Below are positions 33,130 to 41,465 of a stretch of 44,155 bases of DNA, piece by piece (the first letter of the stretch is position 1; each line of letters opens with the position of its first letter). Location: NCBI GenBank assembly GCA_900549825.1, contig URQB01000018.1:1-44155 (forward strand), in the 5' to 3' direction. This DNA comes from an uncultured Oscillospiraceae bacterium (GTDB taxonomy: Bacteria; Bacillota; Clostridia; Oscillospirales; Acutalibacteraceae). Position numbers and translations under genes: made by a program. The notes below the pieces were generated by a model, which saw nothing but the letters and a program-made list of their open reading frames with translations, did not search any database and had not been told where the DNA came from.

Positions 33130-34083
33130 GTGAAATGGATGGATGAATTGCAATCCTATCGGAGGGAACGGACACGAACCTCCGAAGAAAAAAAGGAAAA
33201 AAAGCGCAGCAGCCAGCGGGACTATCTGGTGCGGGTTATTGCCGTGCAGCTTGCGGTATGCGCTGTGCTGCTGGCAGGCGCCTTTCTGATGGTGAAGACG
33301 AATCCCAATGCGCAGAAGGCGCTGCGTGAGGCCTATGAGGGGATGCTTTCACAGGACTGGAGCGCGCAGGACGCCGCGGCAGCGTTTAAACAGATCGGCG
33401 CCTTTATCTTTGCACCGGCGGATTCCTGGCCGGAAGCGGATGCGGGCGGGGAAACGGGCGCGGTGCAGGCCAATGCGGCGGCAGGGGTGTCTGAAAACGC
33501 CGATGATCCGGCTCCGGCGCAGGAGACGGCGGATTCCACAGAAAGCTCTGCACAGACGGCCGAGCCGTCTTTACAGGGAGCCCTCAACGGCATGGGAGGG
33601 TCGGACGAACCGCTTTTTGACGGAGTCAGGGCTCCGGTAGAGGGCACCTCCTTTGCGCCGTGTATCGTGAGCGTGCCGGTGGTCCGGCCGGTGGAGGGCA
33701 AGGTGACCTCTACCTATGGCTACCGGATCCATCCCATCACCAGAAAGCTGGGGTTTCACCGCGGCATGGATATTGCCGCCGCCGAAGGAACGCGGATCGC
33801 GGCGGCATTTTATGGGACGGTCAAGGAAGTCGACTACTCCGAAGGGGATGGAAACTACATCACGCTGATGCATGAGAACGGCCTGGAAACAACCTATTGC
33901 CATTGCTCTGAAATTCTCGCTGAAGTGGGTGCCGTTGTCCGGGAAGGGGAAACAGTCGCCCTGGTGGGCGACACCGGCATGGCTACAGGCCCGCACCTGC
34001 ATATCGAGGTGCGCATCAACGGTATTCTGCATAATCCCGCCTGGATTTTAGGGGCGGACAACGCTTACAGAGATGCAGTTTAA
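33130..34083 (+). CDS. M23 (LytM) peptidase, SpoIVFA-like
   Basis: A 317-residue membrane protein: cytosolic basic start, one membrane segment (about residues 36-56), an Ala/Glu/Pro-rich linker, and a C-terminal LytM domain with GYRIHPITRKLGFHRGMD (His210, Asp214) and GPHLHIEV (His289, His291). All four zinc/catalytic positions are intact, unlike the non-catalytic LytM domain of Bacillus SpoIVFA. It overlaps the next gene, an M50 protease, by 11 bases, the spoIVFA-spoIVFB arrangement. The start is either GTG 33130 or ATG 33139. Confidence 0.8.
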   Translation: MKWMDELQSYRRERTRTSEEKKEKKRSSQRDYLVRVIAVQLAVCAVLLAGAFLMVKTNPNAQKALREAYEGMLSQDWSAQDAAAAFKQIGAFIFAPADSWPEADAGGETGAVQANAAAGVSENADDPAPAQETADSTESSAQTAEPSLQGALNGMGGSDEPLFDGVRAPVEGTSFAPCIVSVPVVRPVEGKVTSTYGYRIHPITRKLGFHRGMDIAAAEGTRIAAAFYGTVKEVDYSEGDGNYITLMHENGLETTYCHCSEILAEVGAVVREGETVALVGDTGMATGPHLHIEVRINGILHNPAWILGADNAYRDAV

Positions 34084-34681
34084 GTGCAGGGGGATGACGA
34101 TTTCCGTCGGCTTCCCTTTCGCCGCCGCCGTAACGCTGATGTTTTTGTATGACACGAGCGGTACGGCGGCCGTTTCCGTCTGCGCGGCGCTGCTGCATGA
34201 GATGGGGCATCTGCTGTGCCTGTTCTGGTACGGCGAAACGCCGCAGTCGCTGAAGCTGGGCCTGGCCGGCATGGAGATCGTCCGGGCAAAGGGACAGAGG
34301 CTTTCATTTCCGCAGGAAATCGCGGTTTCCCTCGCCGGTCCGATGGTCAATTTGATCCTTTTTACGCTGTTGGCTGCGTTGAGCGGCTGGGGTAGAAATG
34401 TGCACATGATGGAGGCGGCAATGGTGAATTTGCTGCTGGCTCTGTTCAACCTGCTTCCCGTTTCCGCGCTCGACGGCGGCCGGGCGCTGTATTTTTTTCT
34501 CTGCCGTCTCTGCACGGCTTCTGCAGCACAGCGGACGGTTACGATTTGTTCCGTTGTGTGTCTTCTGCCGTGTGCATTCGTAGGGTTTTATCTGCTGCTG
34601 CAAAGCGGCTATAATTTTTCCCTGCTTTTGGTAACTGTTTATCTGTGCTTTCTGCTGGCGGCAAGGCCTGTGCAGGAATAA
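34073..34681 (+). CDS. M50 site-2 protease, SpoIVFB-like
   Basis: A 202-residue intramembrane zinc protease. HEMGH (His42, Glu43, His46) is the metal motif, and NLLPVSALDGG (about Asp134) is the third-ligand motif. About five hydrophobic segments are present. In spore formers, SpoIVFB cleaves pro-sigma-K; the pairing with the M23 gene upstream supports that role, but related M50 proteases exist outside sporulation. It overlaps the M23 gene by 11 bases and ends just before a convergent terminator. Confidence 0.82.
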   Translation: MQFKCRGMTISVGFPFAAAVTLMFLYDTSGTAAVSVCAALLHEMGHLLCLFWYGETPQSLKLGLAGMEIVRAKGQRLSFPQEIAVSLAGPMVNLILFTLLAALSGWGRNVHMMEAAMVNLLLALFNLLPVSALDGGRALYFFLCRLCTASAAQRTVTICSVVCLLPCAFVGFYLLLQSGYNFSLLLVTVYLCFLLAARPVQE

Positions 34682-34711
34682 AATACTGCTGTGATACAAG
34701 GCATCAATATT

Positions 34712-34747
34712 GGGCGCGTTGCAAAATGAAAAGTTTGCAACGCGCCC
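34712..34747. terminator. Convergent terminator with TTGCAAA core
   Basis: A perfect 14-bp stem, GGGCGCGTTGCAAA (34712-34725) with TTTGCAACGCGCCC (34734-34747), and an 8-base loop, between the M50 gene and the minus-strand ABC exporter. The core resembles the hairpin at 39153-39204. Confidence 0.75.
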
Positions 34748-34772
34748 TTCGCGATTTTTGTCTGTGTGCCGG

Positions 34773-36512
34773 TCAGGCGTTTTGCAGCGTCCAGTTCCGG
34801 CTTTCCGTCTGCAGCTCCACCATATGGCGGTAAATGCTGTTCCGCTTGAGCAGGTCCTCCGGCGTGCCCTGCTCCCTGACGGTTCCGTCTGCGAGGACGA
34901 CAATTTTATCCGCACCGGCGACCGTACGCATGCGGTGTGCGATTACCAGCACGGTTTTATCCTGAATCAGCCGGGATAGAGCGGATTGGATCAGCGTTTC
35001 ATTCTCAACGTCGAGGGAGGCGGTGGCTTCATCCAGCAGGATGACCGGCGCGTTTTTCAGGAATGCGCGGGCGATGGAAATCCGCTGGCGCTCCCCGCCG
35101 GAGAGTTCGCAGCCGTTTTCCCCGATCATGCTGTGCCATCCATCCGGCAGCCGCTGCACGAACTCCTCGCAGTTGGCCAGACGGGCTGCGGCGATGACTT
35201 CCTCATCTGTGGCATCCTTCCTGCCGATGCGGATGTTTTCCAGCACAGTGTTGTTAAAGAGCGTCACATCCTGAAATACGATGGCATACAGGGATAACAG
35301 CGCTTCCGGATCGACTTTTGAGATATCCATCCCACCAACGGTGATCGTGCCGCTATCCGGATCCCAGAAACGCGAGGCCAGACGGGAAACCGTCGTCTTA
35401 CCGCCGCCGGACGGTCCGACGAGGGCTGTGACCTCTCCCTGCTTTGCCGTGAAGGTGACATCCCGGAGGACGGTTTCCGTGCCGTTATAGGCAAAGCCTA
35501 CATGGTCGAAGGCGATATCGAAGCCGTTGTTCGTCAGCATGGAAACGCCTTCCTGTACGGGATGGTCGAGGATTTCATTCATGCGCGCAATATTGGTACG
35601 GGTGGAGATGATGGCCGAGAGATTGATCAGCGCGGATTGCAGCGGATCGTATAAGCGCGAGGCAACCAGCAGGAAGAGGAAAAAGGAGAGCACATGCAAG
35701 CTGCCGTTTGCCAGCAGGATCGCCCCTGTCAGCGCAACTGTTGCAATGCCGAATTTCAGAATCAGCTGCGCGGACGCTACAAAAACGGCCGAGCCGAGTT
35801 CTGTGATGATGTGCCGTTTTTCCACAGCCTTGATTTTTTGATCGAGCCCTTTCAGGTAGCCATCCTGCGCGTTGTTGGATTTGAGATCCCGCACGGATTC
35901 CAGGCATTCCTGAATTCCATCCGCGCAGGCCATCTGTACTGCCATCTGCTTCTGATAGAGCTGGTCCTGCACCTTTGTGGACAGGATGACGATGAGAAAA
36001 GAAACAGGCAGCACCCAGAGGGCCGCGAGCGCCATCCGCCAATCGAAGAAAAACAGGTTGACCGCGATGATGGCCGTGGAGAAAATCGCGCCGAACAGTT
36101 CAGGGATGTAGTGGGAAAAGGATTGCTCCAAAAAAGTGCAGTCCGCCATAATCGTGCTGGTCAGATCGGCCAGATCCTTTTTGCCGAAGAAGGAGAGGGG
36201 AAGCTTGCGCAGCCTTTCCGCAAGCGTGACCCGGCGCACGCCGCTCTCCACATAGGTGGCAAAATAGGTGGCATTGTATTGAAACCATGTGGTCAGGAAA
36301 ATCAGGGCGATGCATACGATACAGCCGGCAATGTAGAGCGGGAGCCGCCCGGAGGGGACACCGCCCTCCATCAGGCCGCACACGAGGGAATAGAGCAGCC
36401 CTACAGGGATCATGAGCGCAATGTTGGAAAAGATGCATGAAATGCACCCCTTGATCAAATCCTTTGCGCCCTGCCGCGAAAGGGCGAATTTTTTCTGAAG
36501 CATTTCAATCAT
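34773..36512 (-). CDS. Heterodimeric ABC exporter, second subunit
   Basis: A 579-residue half-transporter: six membrane segments (residues about 15-300) then an ATPase domain with Walker A GPSGGGKTT, signature LSGGERQR, Walker B VILLDEATASLD, and switch IAHRMRTV. All motifs are intact. Start 36512 was chosen because AGAGGAGG lies upstream and the ATG overlaps the preceding gene's stop by four bases, so the two are translationally coupled. The substrate is unknown. The pair belongs to the ABC-exporter group that includes the IrtAB/YbtPQ siderophore-linked transporters, but drug export is also possible. Confidence 0.9.
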   Translation of the reverse strand: MIEMLQKKFALSRQGAKDLIKGCISCIFSNIALMIPVGLLYSLVCGLMEGGVPSGRLPLYIAGCIVCIALIFLTTWFQYNATYFATYVESGVRRVTLAERLRKLPLSFFGKKDLADLTSTIMADCTFLEQSFSHYIPELFGAIFSTAIIAVNLFFFDWRMALAALWVLPVSFLIVILSTKVQDQLYQKQMAVQMACADGIQECLESVRDLKSNNAQDGYLKGLDQKIKAVEKRHIITELGSAVFVASAQLILKFGIATVALTGAILLANGSLHVLSFFLFLLVASRLYDPLQSALINLSAIISTRTNIARMNEILDHPVQEGVSMLTNNGFDIAFDHVGFAYNGTETVLRDVTFTAKQGEVTALVGPSGGGKTTVSRLASRFWDPDSGTITVGGMDISKVDPEALLSLYAIVFQDVTLFNNTVLENIRIGRKDATDEEVIAAARLANCEEFVQRLPDGWHSMIGENGCELSGGERQRISIARAFLKNAPVILLDEATASLDVENETLIQSALSRLIQDKTVLVIAHRMRTVAGADKIVVLADGTVREQGTPEDLLKRNSIYRHMVELQTESRNWTLQNA

Positions 36513-38290
36513 GACAGGGCCTCCTCTCTGGCATTCACTTTCCACTGTGCAGCAGTCTGATAATGGCTCCACATATCCGCATAAACGCCATCCTGTGCGA
36601 TCAGCTCCGCATGCGGCCCATGCTGTGCGATTTGCCCATCCTTCAGTACAAAGATCTCATCCGCATTGACTACGGTGGAGAGGCGGTGGGCGATCATGAT
36701 AACCGTCCTGCCTTTTGCCAGACGGGAGAAGGCCTGCTGCACCTTGCCTTCATGATCCGGGTCGGCAAAAGCCGTGGCCTCATCCAGAATGACGATCGGC
36801 GCGTTTTTGAGCACCACGCGCGCGATGGCAATGCGCTGCTGCTCGCCGCCGGAGAGATATACGCCCTTCTTGCCGATCACCGTATCGATCCCATCCGGCA
36901 TTTTATCGACGATATCCATGCACTGAGCTGCCTCCAGCGCCTTCAAAACCTCCTGCCGGGAAGCGTCGGGCCGGGCAAGGCGGACGTTTTCCAGGATCGA
37001 TGTTTTTAAAAGCCTGCTGTCCTGAAATACAAAGAAAACGGTATTCATCAGCTCTTTTTGGTGAATCTCCCGCACGTCCGCGCCGCCGATGCGCACGCAT
37101 CCGCCCTGCACGTCGAAAAAGCGGGAGATCACGCTTGCCAGTGTTGTTTTGCCGCTGCCGGACGGGCCGACGAGCGCCACCGTGCGTCCGGAATCGATGT
37201 GCAGGGAGAGGTTTCGCAACGCATCGCTCTGATTTCCATAGCGGAAGGTGACGTTTTCAAGCGTTACGGAGGCATCCTTCGGGTGCGCCGGATGCGTGGT
37301 TTCCGCCAGCGGCTGCATCTCCATGATACTGTCGATCCGCTCCAGCGCGTCCGCAACGATCATAGCGTTTTCACTCTGGAACATGATTTTCGTCAGGGTG
37401 ACGGAGATCACCGGGGTGATGATGATATAAAAGATCAGGTTCAGCAGGAAGGTGCTTGTAACGCCGGACCGCGTGAAAAGGAGGCCGGCAGCAATCAGAA
37501 AGACAAATACACTGTTGACTGCTGCGGTGTAAAAAAGCATGGGCGTGCGAAGCTCTTTGGTGTAGGCGATCACCCATTTCCCGTAGTTGTCGATCGCACC
37601 CTTAAAGCGCCGGAAGGAAAAGATCGTCTGGCCGAATGTTTTGACCACCGGAATCCCACGCACATATTCCACCGCTTCGTTGGACATATCTTCCAGCGCA
37701 TTTTGGTACTCCTTCATCTTTTCCTGCATCTTGGCTCCCGTCATGCTCATCATGATCAGAAAGGCGAGCGCCACGGGAATCAGGCTGAGCAGGCCGAGCC
37801 GCCAGTCGAAAATCAGCAGCAGGGCAAGCAGACCGCACGGCGTAGCGAGCGCGCCTGCTTTATCCGGAAGCTGGTGCGCCAGATAGGTTTCCGTTGCGGC
37901 GCTGGACTCATTGACGATCTTGCGCATTTTCCCGCTTCCAAATTCCTCCAAAAAGCCGAGCGGAAGCGTGACGATGTGGTGCATGGCGCGGCTGCGGATA
38001 TTGGAGGCGATACGGAATGCCCCCAGGTGGGAGCACATCAGCGCGCCGATATAGACGATCAGCGACAGCGATGCGAACAGCACCGCCATCCAGCCGGCCC
38101 GGGCGAGGCCCTGCGCCGCTGAAAAATGGGGCGCAACTCGCAGGACTTCCCGGATGATCCTCCAGAGATATACAAACGGCAGCAGCGCGATCAGTGCACT
38201 GCACGCTGACAGCACCCAGGATGCAATCGTCAGATACCGGTGGTTTCCGGCATATGCAAACAGGCGCGATAGATTGGATGGTCTCTTCAA
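36509..38290 (-). CDS. Heterodimeric ABC exporter, first subunit
   Basis: A 593-residue half-transporter. A TTG start at 38290 is supported by GGAGG eight bases upstream; that same GGAGG is inside the longer open frame, which makes the upstream ATG (38329) unlikely. Membrane domain residues about 25-300, then ATPase motifs GPSGSGKTT, LSGGEQQR, VILDEATAFADPDHE and IAHRLSTV. The ATAFADP variant of the D-loop is typical of the siderophore-exporter-like branch. It is the first of two subunits and lies behind the TetR gene on the same strand. Confidence 0.9.
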   Translation of the reverse strand: MKRPSNLSRLFAYAGNHRYLTIASWVLSACSALIALLPFVYLWRIIREVLRVAPHFSAAQGLARAGWMAVLFASLSLIVYIGALMCSHLGAFRIASNIRSRAMHHIVTLPLGFLEEFGSGKMRKIVNESSAATETYLAHQLPDKAGALATPCGLLALLLIFDWRLGLLSLIPVALAFLIMMSMTGAKMQEKMKEYQNALEDMSNEAVEYVRGIPVVKTFGQTIFSFRRFKGAIDNYGKWVIAYTKELRTPMLFYTAAVNSVFVFLIAAGLLFTRSGVTSTFLLNLIFYIIITPVISVTLTKIMFQSENAMIVADALERIDSIMEMQPLAETTHPAHPKDASVTLENVTFRYGNQSDALRNLSLHIDSGRTVALVGPSGSGKTTLASVISRFFDVQGGCVRIGGADVREIHQKELMNTVFFVFQDSRLLKTSILENVRLARPDASRQEVLKALEAAQCMDIVDKMPDGIDTVIGKKGVYLSGGEQQRIAIARVVLKNAPIVILDEATAFADPDHEGKVQQAFSRLAKGRTVIMIAHRLSTVVNADEIFVLKDGQIAQHGPHAELIAQDGVYADMWSHYQTAAQWKVNAREEALS

Positions 38291-38359
38291 TGTGTCTTCC
38301 TCCTTTGAAAGTATTTTGGGTCGAACCATGGCTGATTCGGAGACTGGCTCCTTTATAGT

Positions 38360-38379
38360 TGGTTAGCAACAGCTAACCA
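38360..38379 (-). promoter_or_regulatory. Palindrome before the ABC exporter genes
   Basis: TGGTTAGC (38360-38367), AACA, then GCTAACCA (38372-38379): an 8-4-8 inverted repeat between tetR and the first exporter gene. It may be an operator or an intercistronic hairpin. Confidence 0.45.
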
Positions 38380-38392
38380 GCGGACTAAAAAA

Positions 38393-39019
38393 TCAGGCGC
38401 TCGGAAGCCCCATGATTTTTTGCCATCCGGCCGTATAGAATTCCCGCAGTTCCCTGACATACCGGACAGACTGCTCCTTCGGCATATCATGCACCACTGT
38501 TTCAAAAAACCCGGAAAACAGGCCGCTTACAAGAATGTGTTCCAGCTGGCTATCGATTTCTTTCACCGGATGCCCCAATTCCTGCAGCACAGCAAGAAAG
38601 CGGTGTGTCGCCTCCACCTCGATCTCCACCAGCGTATGGATGAACTGCTCATATTGTGTCCCCTCCGAGCAGCAGAGGATCAGCTTGAAAGCGTCAAAAT
38701 TTTCATAGATATACTCGATCATCCAATCCATACAGCTGCCCGAAATTTTACCCATTGCCTGCGGCTGATGCTCCGGCGGGAGCTGGGCAAAGGTATTTTG
38801 CGCTTGTGTGAATTGATCGAAAAAAGCTTGGGCCTGCTCATCGACCAGGTCGCGAAACAGGGCCTCCTTGCTGCTGTAGTAGCCATAAAAGGCGCCGGTA
38901 GTTACATGGGCTTCCTTCGCGATATTTCGCAGAGAGGCGGCACGAAATCCTTTCGAGAGAAATTCCGCTTTTCCCGCGTCGCGGATTGCCTGCAGGGTGG
39001 TCTGATCTGCCTTTTCCAA
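38393..39019 (-). CDS. TetR-family transcriptional regulator
   Basis: A 208-residue repressor. The N-terminal helix-turn-helix (AIRDAGKAEFLSKGF, NIAKEAHVTTGAFYGYYSSKEALF, about residues 10-50) is the TetR DNA-binding domain; the rest is a helical ligand domain. The TTG start at 39019 has GGAGG nine bases upstream; the long open frame to 39088 crosses the promoter. It lies just before the two ABC exporter genes on the same strand and likely represses them and itself. Confidence 0.9.
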   Translation of the reverse strand: MEKADQTTLQAIRDAGKAEFLSKGFRAASLRNIAKEAHVTTGAFYGYYSSKEALFRDLVDEQAQAFFDQFTQAQNTFAQLPPEHQPQAMGKISGSCMDWMIEYIYENFDAFKLILCCSEGTQYEQFIHTLVEIEVEATHRFLAVLQELGHPVKEIDSQLEHILVSGLFSGFFETVVHDMPKEQSVRYVRELREFYTAGWQKIMGLPSA

Positions 39020-39047
39020 GATGGCGCGCCTCCGTGTAATGGCGTTA

Positions 39048-39088
39048 TATAACACTGTTATAATAATGGAGAATCGGCTTGCTGTCAA
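39048..39088 (-). promoter_or_regulatory. TetR promoter with overlapping operator
   Basis: Minus-strand promoter: TTGACA (39088-39083), 17-base spacer, TATTAT (39065-39060). A 7-1-7 inverted repeat TATAACACTGTTATA (39048-39062) overlaps the -10 and the start region, where a repressor would block transcription. Confidence 0.75.
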
Positions 39089-39152
39089 GAAGAATTTTGA
39101 AATCAGGCCAGATTTTTACGGGACCCTGCTGGGCGTCGTCCGCTGGTTCCGG

Positions 39153-39204
39153 GAGAAGAGGGCCCGTTGCAAAAACTTTTCGTTTTACAACGGGCCCTCT
39201 TCTC
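39153..39204. terminator. Terminator of the YeiH-like gene, TTGCAAAA hairpin
   Basis: A 17-bp stem (39153-39169 with 39188-39204) with GTTGCAAAA in the upper arm, then a mismatch and a further A/T stretch. It sits 14 bases beyond the stop of the minus-strand YeiH-like gene and resembles 34712-34747. Confidence 0.7.
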
Positions 39205-39217
39205 GGAGGTTTCGCTA

Positions 39218-40231
39218 TCACCAGATGCCCAGCATATGCTGCATCAGCAGGCTCACACCCGCGATCCCAATCCAGCAGCAAAGCCCCATCAGGATCGGCT
39301 TTCCGCCGGTTTTGACCAGTGTGACGATGTTCGTATTCAGGCCGATTGCCGCCATTGCCATGACGATCAAGAATTTGCTCAGCTCCTTGAGCGGGCTCGT
39401 GACTGCGGCCGGGAGATGGAAAACCGTGGTCACCACGGAAGCGAGCAGGAAGAAGAGGACGAAAAACGGGAAGATCTTTTTCAAATTGACTTTCGCCCCG
39501 CCAGCACGGTTCTTTTCCCTGCGCGTGCGTACAAGCGCGAGGATGAGCGTGATCGGGATGATGGCAAGTGTGCGTGTCAGCTTGACGATCGCCGCCGCAT
39601 CGAGCGTGTTGCTGCCGTGGATACCGTCCCAGGCCTGCGCCGCGGCGGTTACGGAGGAGGTATCATTGATCGCCGTACCGGCAAATAAGCCGAAACCCTC
39701 ATTGGACAGTCCGAGCAGGCCACCGAGCGTGGGGAAGATCAGCGCCGCAATCACATTGAACAGGAAGATGACGGAGATGGACTGCGCAATCTCCTCATCG
39801 TCCGCATCGATCACGGGCGCAGTTGCCGCGATGGCAGAGCCGCCGCAGATCGAGGAGCCGACGCCCACAAGCGTCGCGGTTTTGGCAGGTACCTTCATCA
39901 CCCTGTACAGCACAAAGGCGATCAGCAGCGAGATGGAGATGGTTGCCAGGATGATCGGCAGGGACTGCCTGCCTTTTTGCAGAATGTCCGTCAGGTTCAT
40001 CCCAAAGCCCAGCAGCACAACGGCGGCCTGCAGGATTTTTTTGGATGTGAAGGTGATGCCCGGCTGGAGCCGTTCCTTCTTCTTCAGGAGCAGGGTCAGC
40101 AGCATGCCCGCAAGGATTGCAAACACCGGCCCGCCAACCACGGGGACAAGCTTCCCGAGGAACCATGCCGGGACGGCGATCACGAGGCACAGCACCAGCC
40201 CGCTCCAATTTTTTTGCAGAAAGGATTTCAT
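39218..40231 (-). CDS. YeiH-type putative sulfate exporter family protein
   Basis: A 337-residue integral membrane protein with about ten hydrophobic segments, of the YeiH/UPF0324 putative sulfate exporter family. Seen: GPVFAILAGMLL, LLGFGMNL, GVGSSICGGSAIAATAPVI (a conserved family motif), FAGTAINDTSSVTAAA and AMAAIGLNTNI. Start 40231 was chosen because AAGGGG lies upstream and MKSFLQKNW precedes the first membrane segment. It diverges from a LysR regulator around a palindromic site, as yeiH and yeiE-type genes often do. The transported compound is not proved for the family. Confidence 0.88.
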   Translation of the reverse strand: MKSFLQKNWSGLVLCLVIAVPAWFLGKLVPVVGGPVFAILAGMLLTLLLKKKERLQPGITFTSKKILQAAVVLLGFGMNLTDILQKGRQSLPIILATISISLLIAFVLYRVMKVPAKTATLVGVGSSICGGSAIAATAPVIDADDEEIAQSISVIFLFNVIAALIFPTLGGLLGLSNEGFGLFAGTAINDTSSVTAAAQAWDGIHGSNTLDAAAIVKLTRTLAIIPITLILALVRTRREKNRAGGAKVNLKKIFPFFVLFFLLASVVTTVFHLPAAVTSPLKELSKFLIVMAMAAIGLNTNIVTLVKTGGKPILMGLCCWIGIAGVSLLMQHMLGIW

Positions 40232-40325
40232 CAAACGTCTACCCCTTTTGGCGGAAAGCGCGGAGGGTCCTTGGCTTCCCACGGCAATTTGTTCCATCAT
40301 AGCACGATTTGAAAATAAAATAAAA

Positions 40326-40345
40326 TGATAAATATTTATTTATCA
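40326..40345. promoter_or_regulatory. Palindromic LysR-type operator in the divergent promoter region
   Basis: The 9-2-9 perfect palindrome TGATAAATATTTATTTATCA (40326-40345) lies between the divergent genes. A further TGATAA follows near 40360. For the minus-strand gene, a candidate -10 TATGAT lies at 40301-40296, so the palindrome centre is about 46 bases upstream of its likely start, as for LysR activation. Confidence 0.65.
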
Positions 40346-40424
40346 ATAACGTTATGTTATGATAAGGCGGCGGGAACCGATTGAAGCGATGCTTCTGCTT
40401 CCCATAGAAAGAGGTGCTTACACG

Positions 40425-41405
40425 ATGCTCGATTTCAGAATGAATACCTTTCTGGCGGTCTGTCGGTCGATGAATTTTACCAGGGCGGCAGAGGAGCTCC
40501 ATATCACGCAGCCTGCCGTTTCCCAGCATATCCGATATCTTGAAAACAGCTACGGCGTAAAGCTTTTTACCTATCAGGGCAAGCGGCTTTCTTTGACCGT
40601 GGCGGGCGAGGCGCTTTTCAGCGCAGCGACCACCATGCAGCACGACGGCCTTTTTCTCAAAGAACAGCTCCGGTCGCTCGACAGAGGCCGCAAAAGCCTG
40701 GTCTTCGGCGCGACGCTCACTGTGGGGGAGTTTGTAGCCCCGGATCGGCTTGCCGCCTGCCTGCTCCGCTACCCGGAGACGGACGTGCATCTGCTTGTGG
40801 CCAATACCCATGAGCTGCTGCAGCGCATCGACGCGGGCGAGATTGATTTTGCCATCGTGGAGGGCTTTTTTGAAAAGCGGGAGTATGATTCCCTGCGTTT
40901 TTCCAGAGAAAAGTATGTGGCCGTTTGCGGCGCGCAGCATCCTTTTTCTGCGCAGCCGCGCAGGGTAGAGGATCTTTTGAGCGAACGGCTGCTCCTGCGG
41001 GAGAAGGGCAGCGGGACGCGCGAGATTTTGGAGCGGTATCTGGAGGGGCGCAATCTGACCGTGCAGGATTTCCGGCAAACGGCGCAGGTGAGCAATCTCC
41101 ACGCGATCAAGACGCTCGCACAGCATGGATGCGGCGTCACCTTTCTCTATGAAGCGGCCGTGCGGGAGGAATTAGAGAGCGGGAAATTGCGCACGCTCCC
41201 CATTGAGGATTTTCCCCTCCATCACGATTTTACCTTTTTATGGCGGCGCGGCAGCCTCTTTGCAGGCCGCTACCGTGAGATTTTTGATTTTATGCAAAAT
41301 GCGGGGATCAACGCAGTTCCGGCGGAAACAGGCGCTGGCTCAACAGGCCAGCCGCAAAACGGGCCGGATTCATTGACAACAGCGCCGGGCGGCGATATGG
41401 TGTAA
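40425..41405 (+). CDS. LysR-family transcriptional regulator
   Basis: A 326-residue regulator: N-terminal winged helix (FLAVCRSMNFTRAAEELHITQPAVSQHIRYLE, residues about 8-39) and a C-terminal periplasmic-binding-like effector domain. Start 40425 was chosen because the helix-turn-helix follows at once and AAAGAGGTG lies nine bases upstream. It diverges from the YeiH-like transporter gene around a perfect palindrome, so it likely activates that gene and represses itself. The effector is unknown; relatives respond to sulfur compounds. Confidence 0.9.
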   Translation: MLDFRMNTFLAVCRSMNFTRAAEELHITQPAVSQHIRYLENSYGVKLFTYQGKRLSLTVAGEALFSAATTMQHDGLFLKEQLRSLDRGRKSLVFGATLTVGEFVAPDRLAACLLRYPETDVHLLVANTHELLQRIDAGEIDFAIVEGFFEKREYDSLRFSREKYVAVCGAQHPFSAQPRRVEDLLSERLLLREKGSGTREILERYLEGRNLTVQDFRQTAQVSNLHAIKTLAQHGCGVTFLYEAAVREELESGKLRTLPIEDFPLHHDFTFLWRRGSLFAGRYREIFDFMQNAGINAVPAETGAGSTGQPQNGPDSLTTAPGGDMV

Positions 41406-41465
41406 TCAGTCGCTGCGCACGGCGGCCAAAAGCTTGCTTACCACCAATAAAAAGAGGAATCTCAC

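Noticed and set aside
37058..38122. Plus-strand open frame opposite the ABC exporter
   Set aside because: It has no start signals and its composition reflects the antisense of the exporter gene.
39021..40328. Long plus-strand open frame opposite the YeiH-like gene
   Set aside because: The minus-strand YeiH-like protein has family motifs and membrane segments; the plus frame has none and crosses the TetR promoter.
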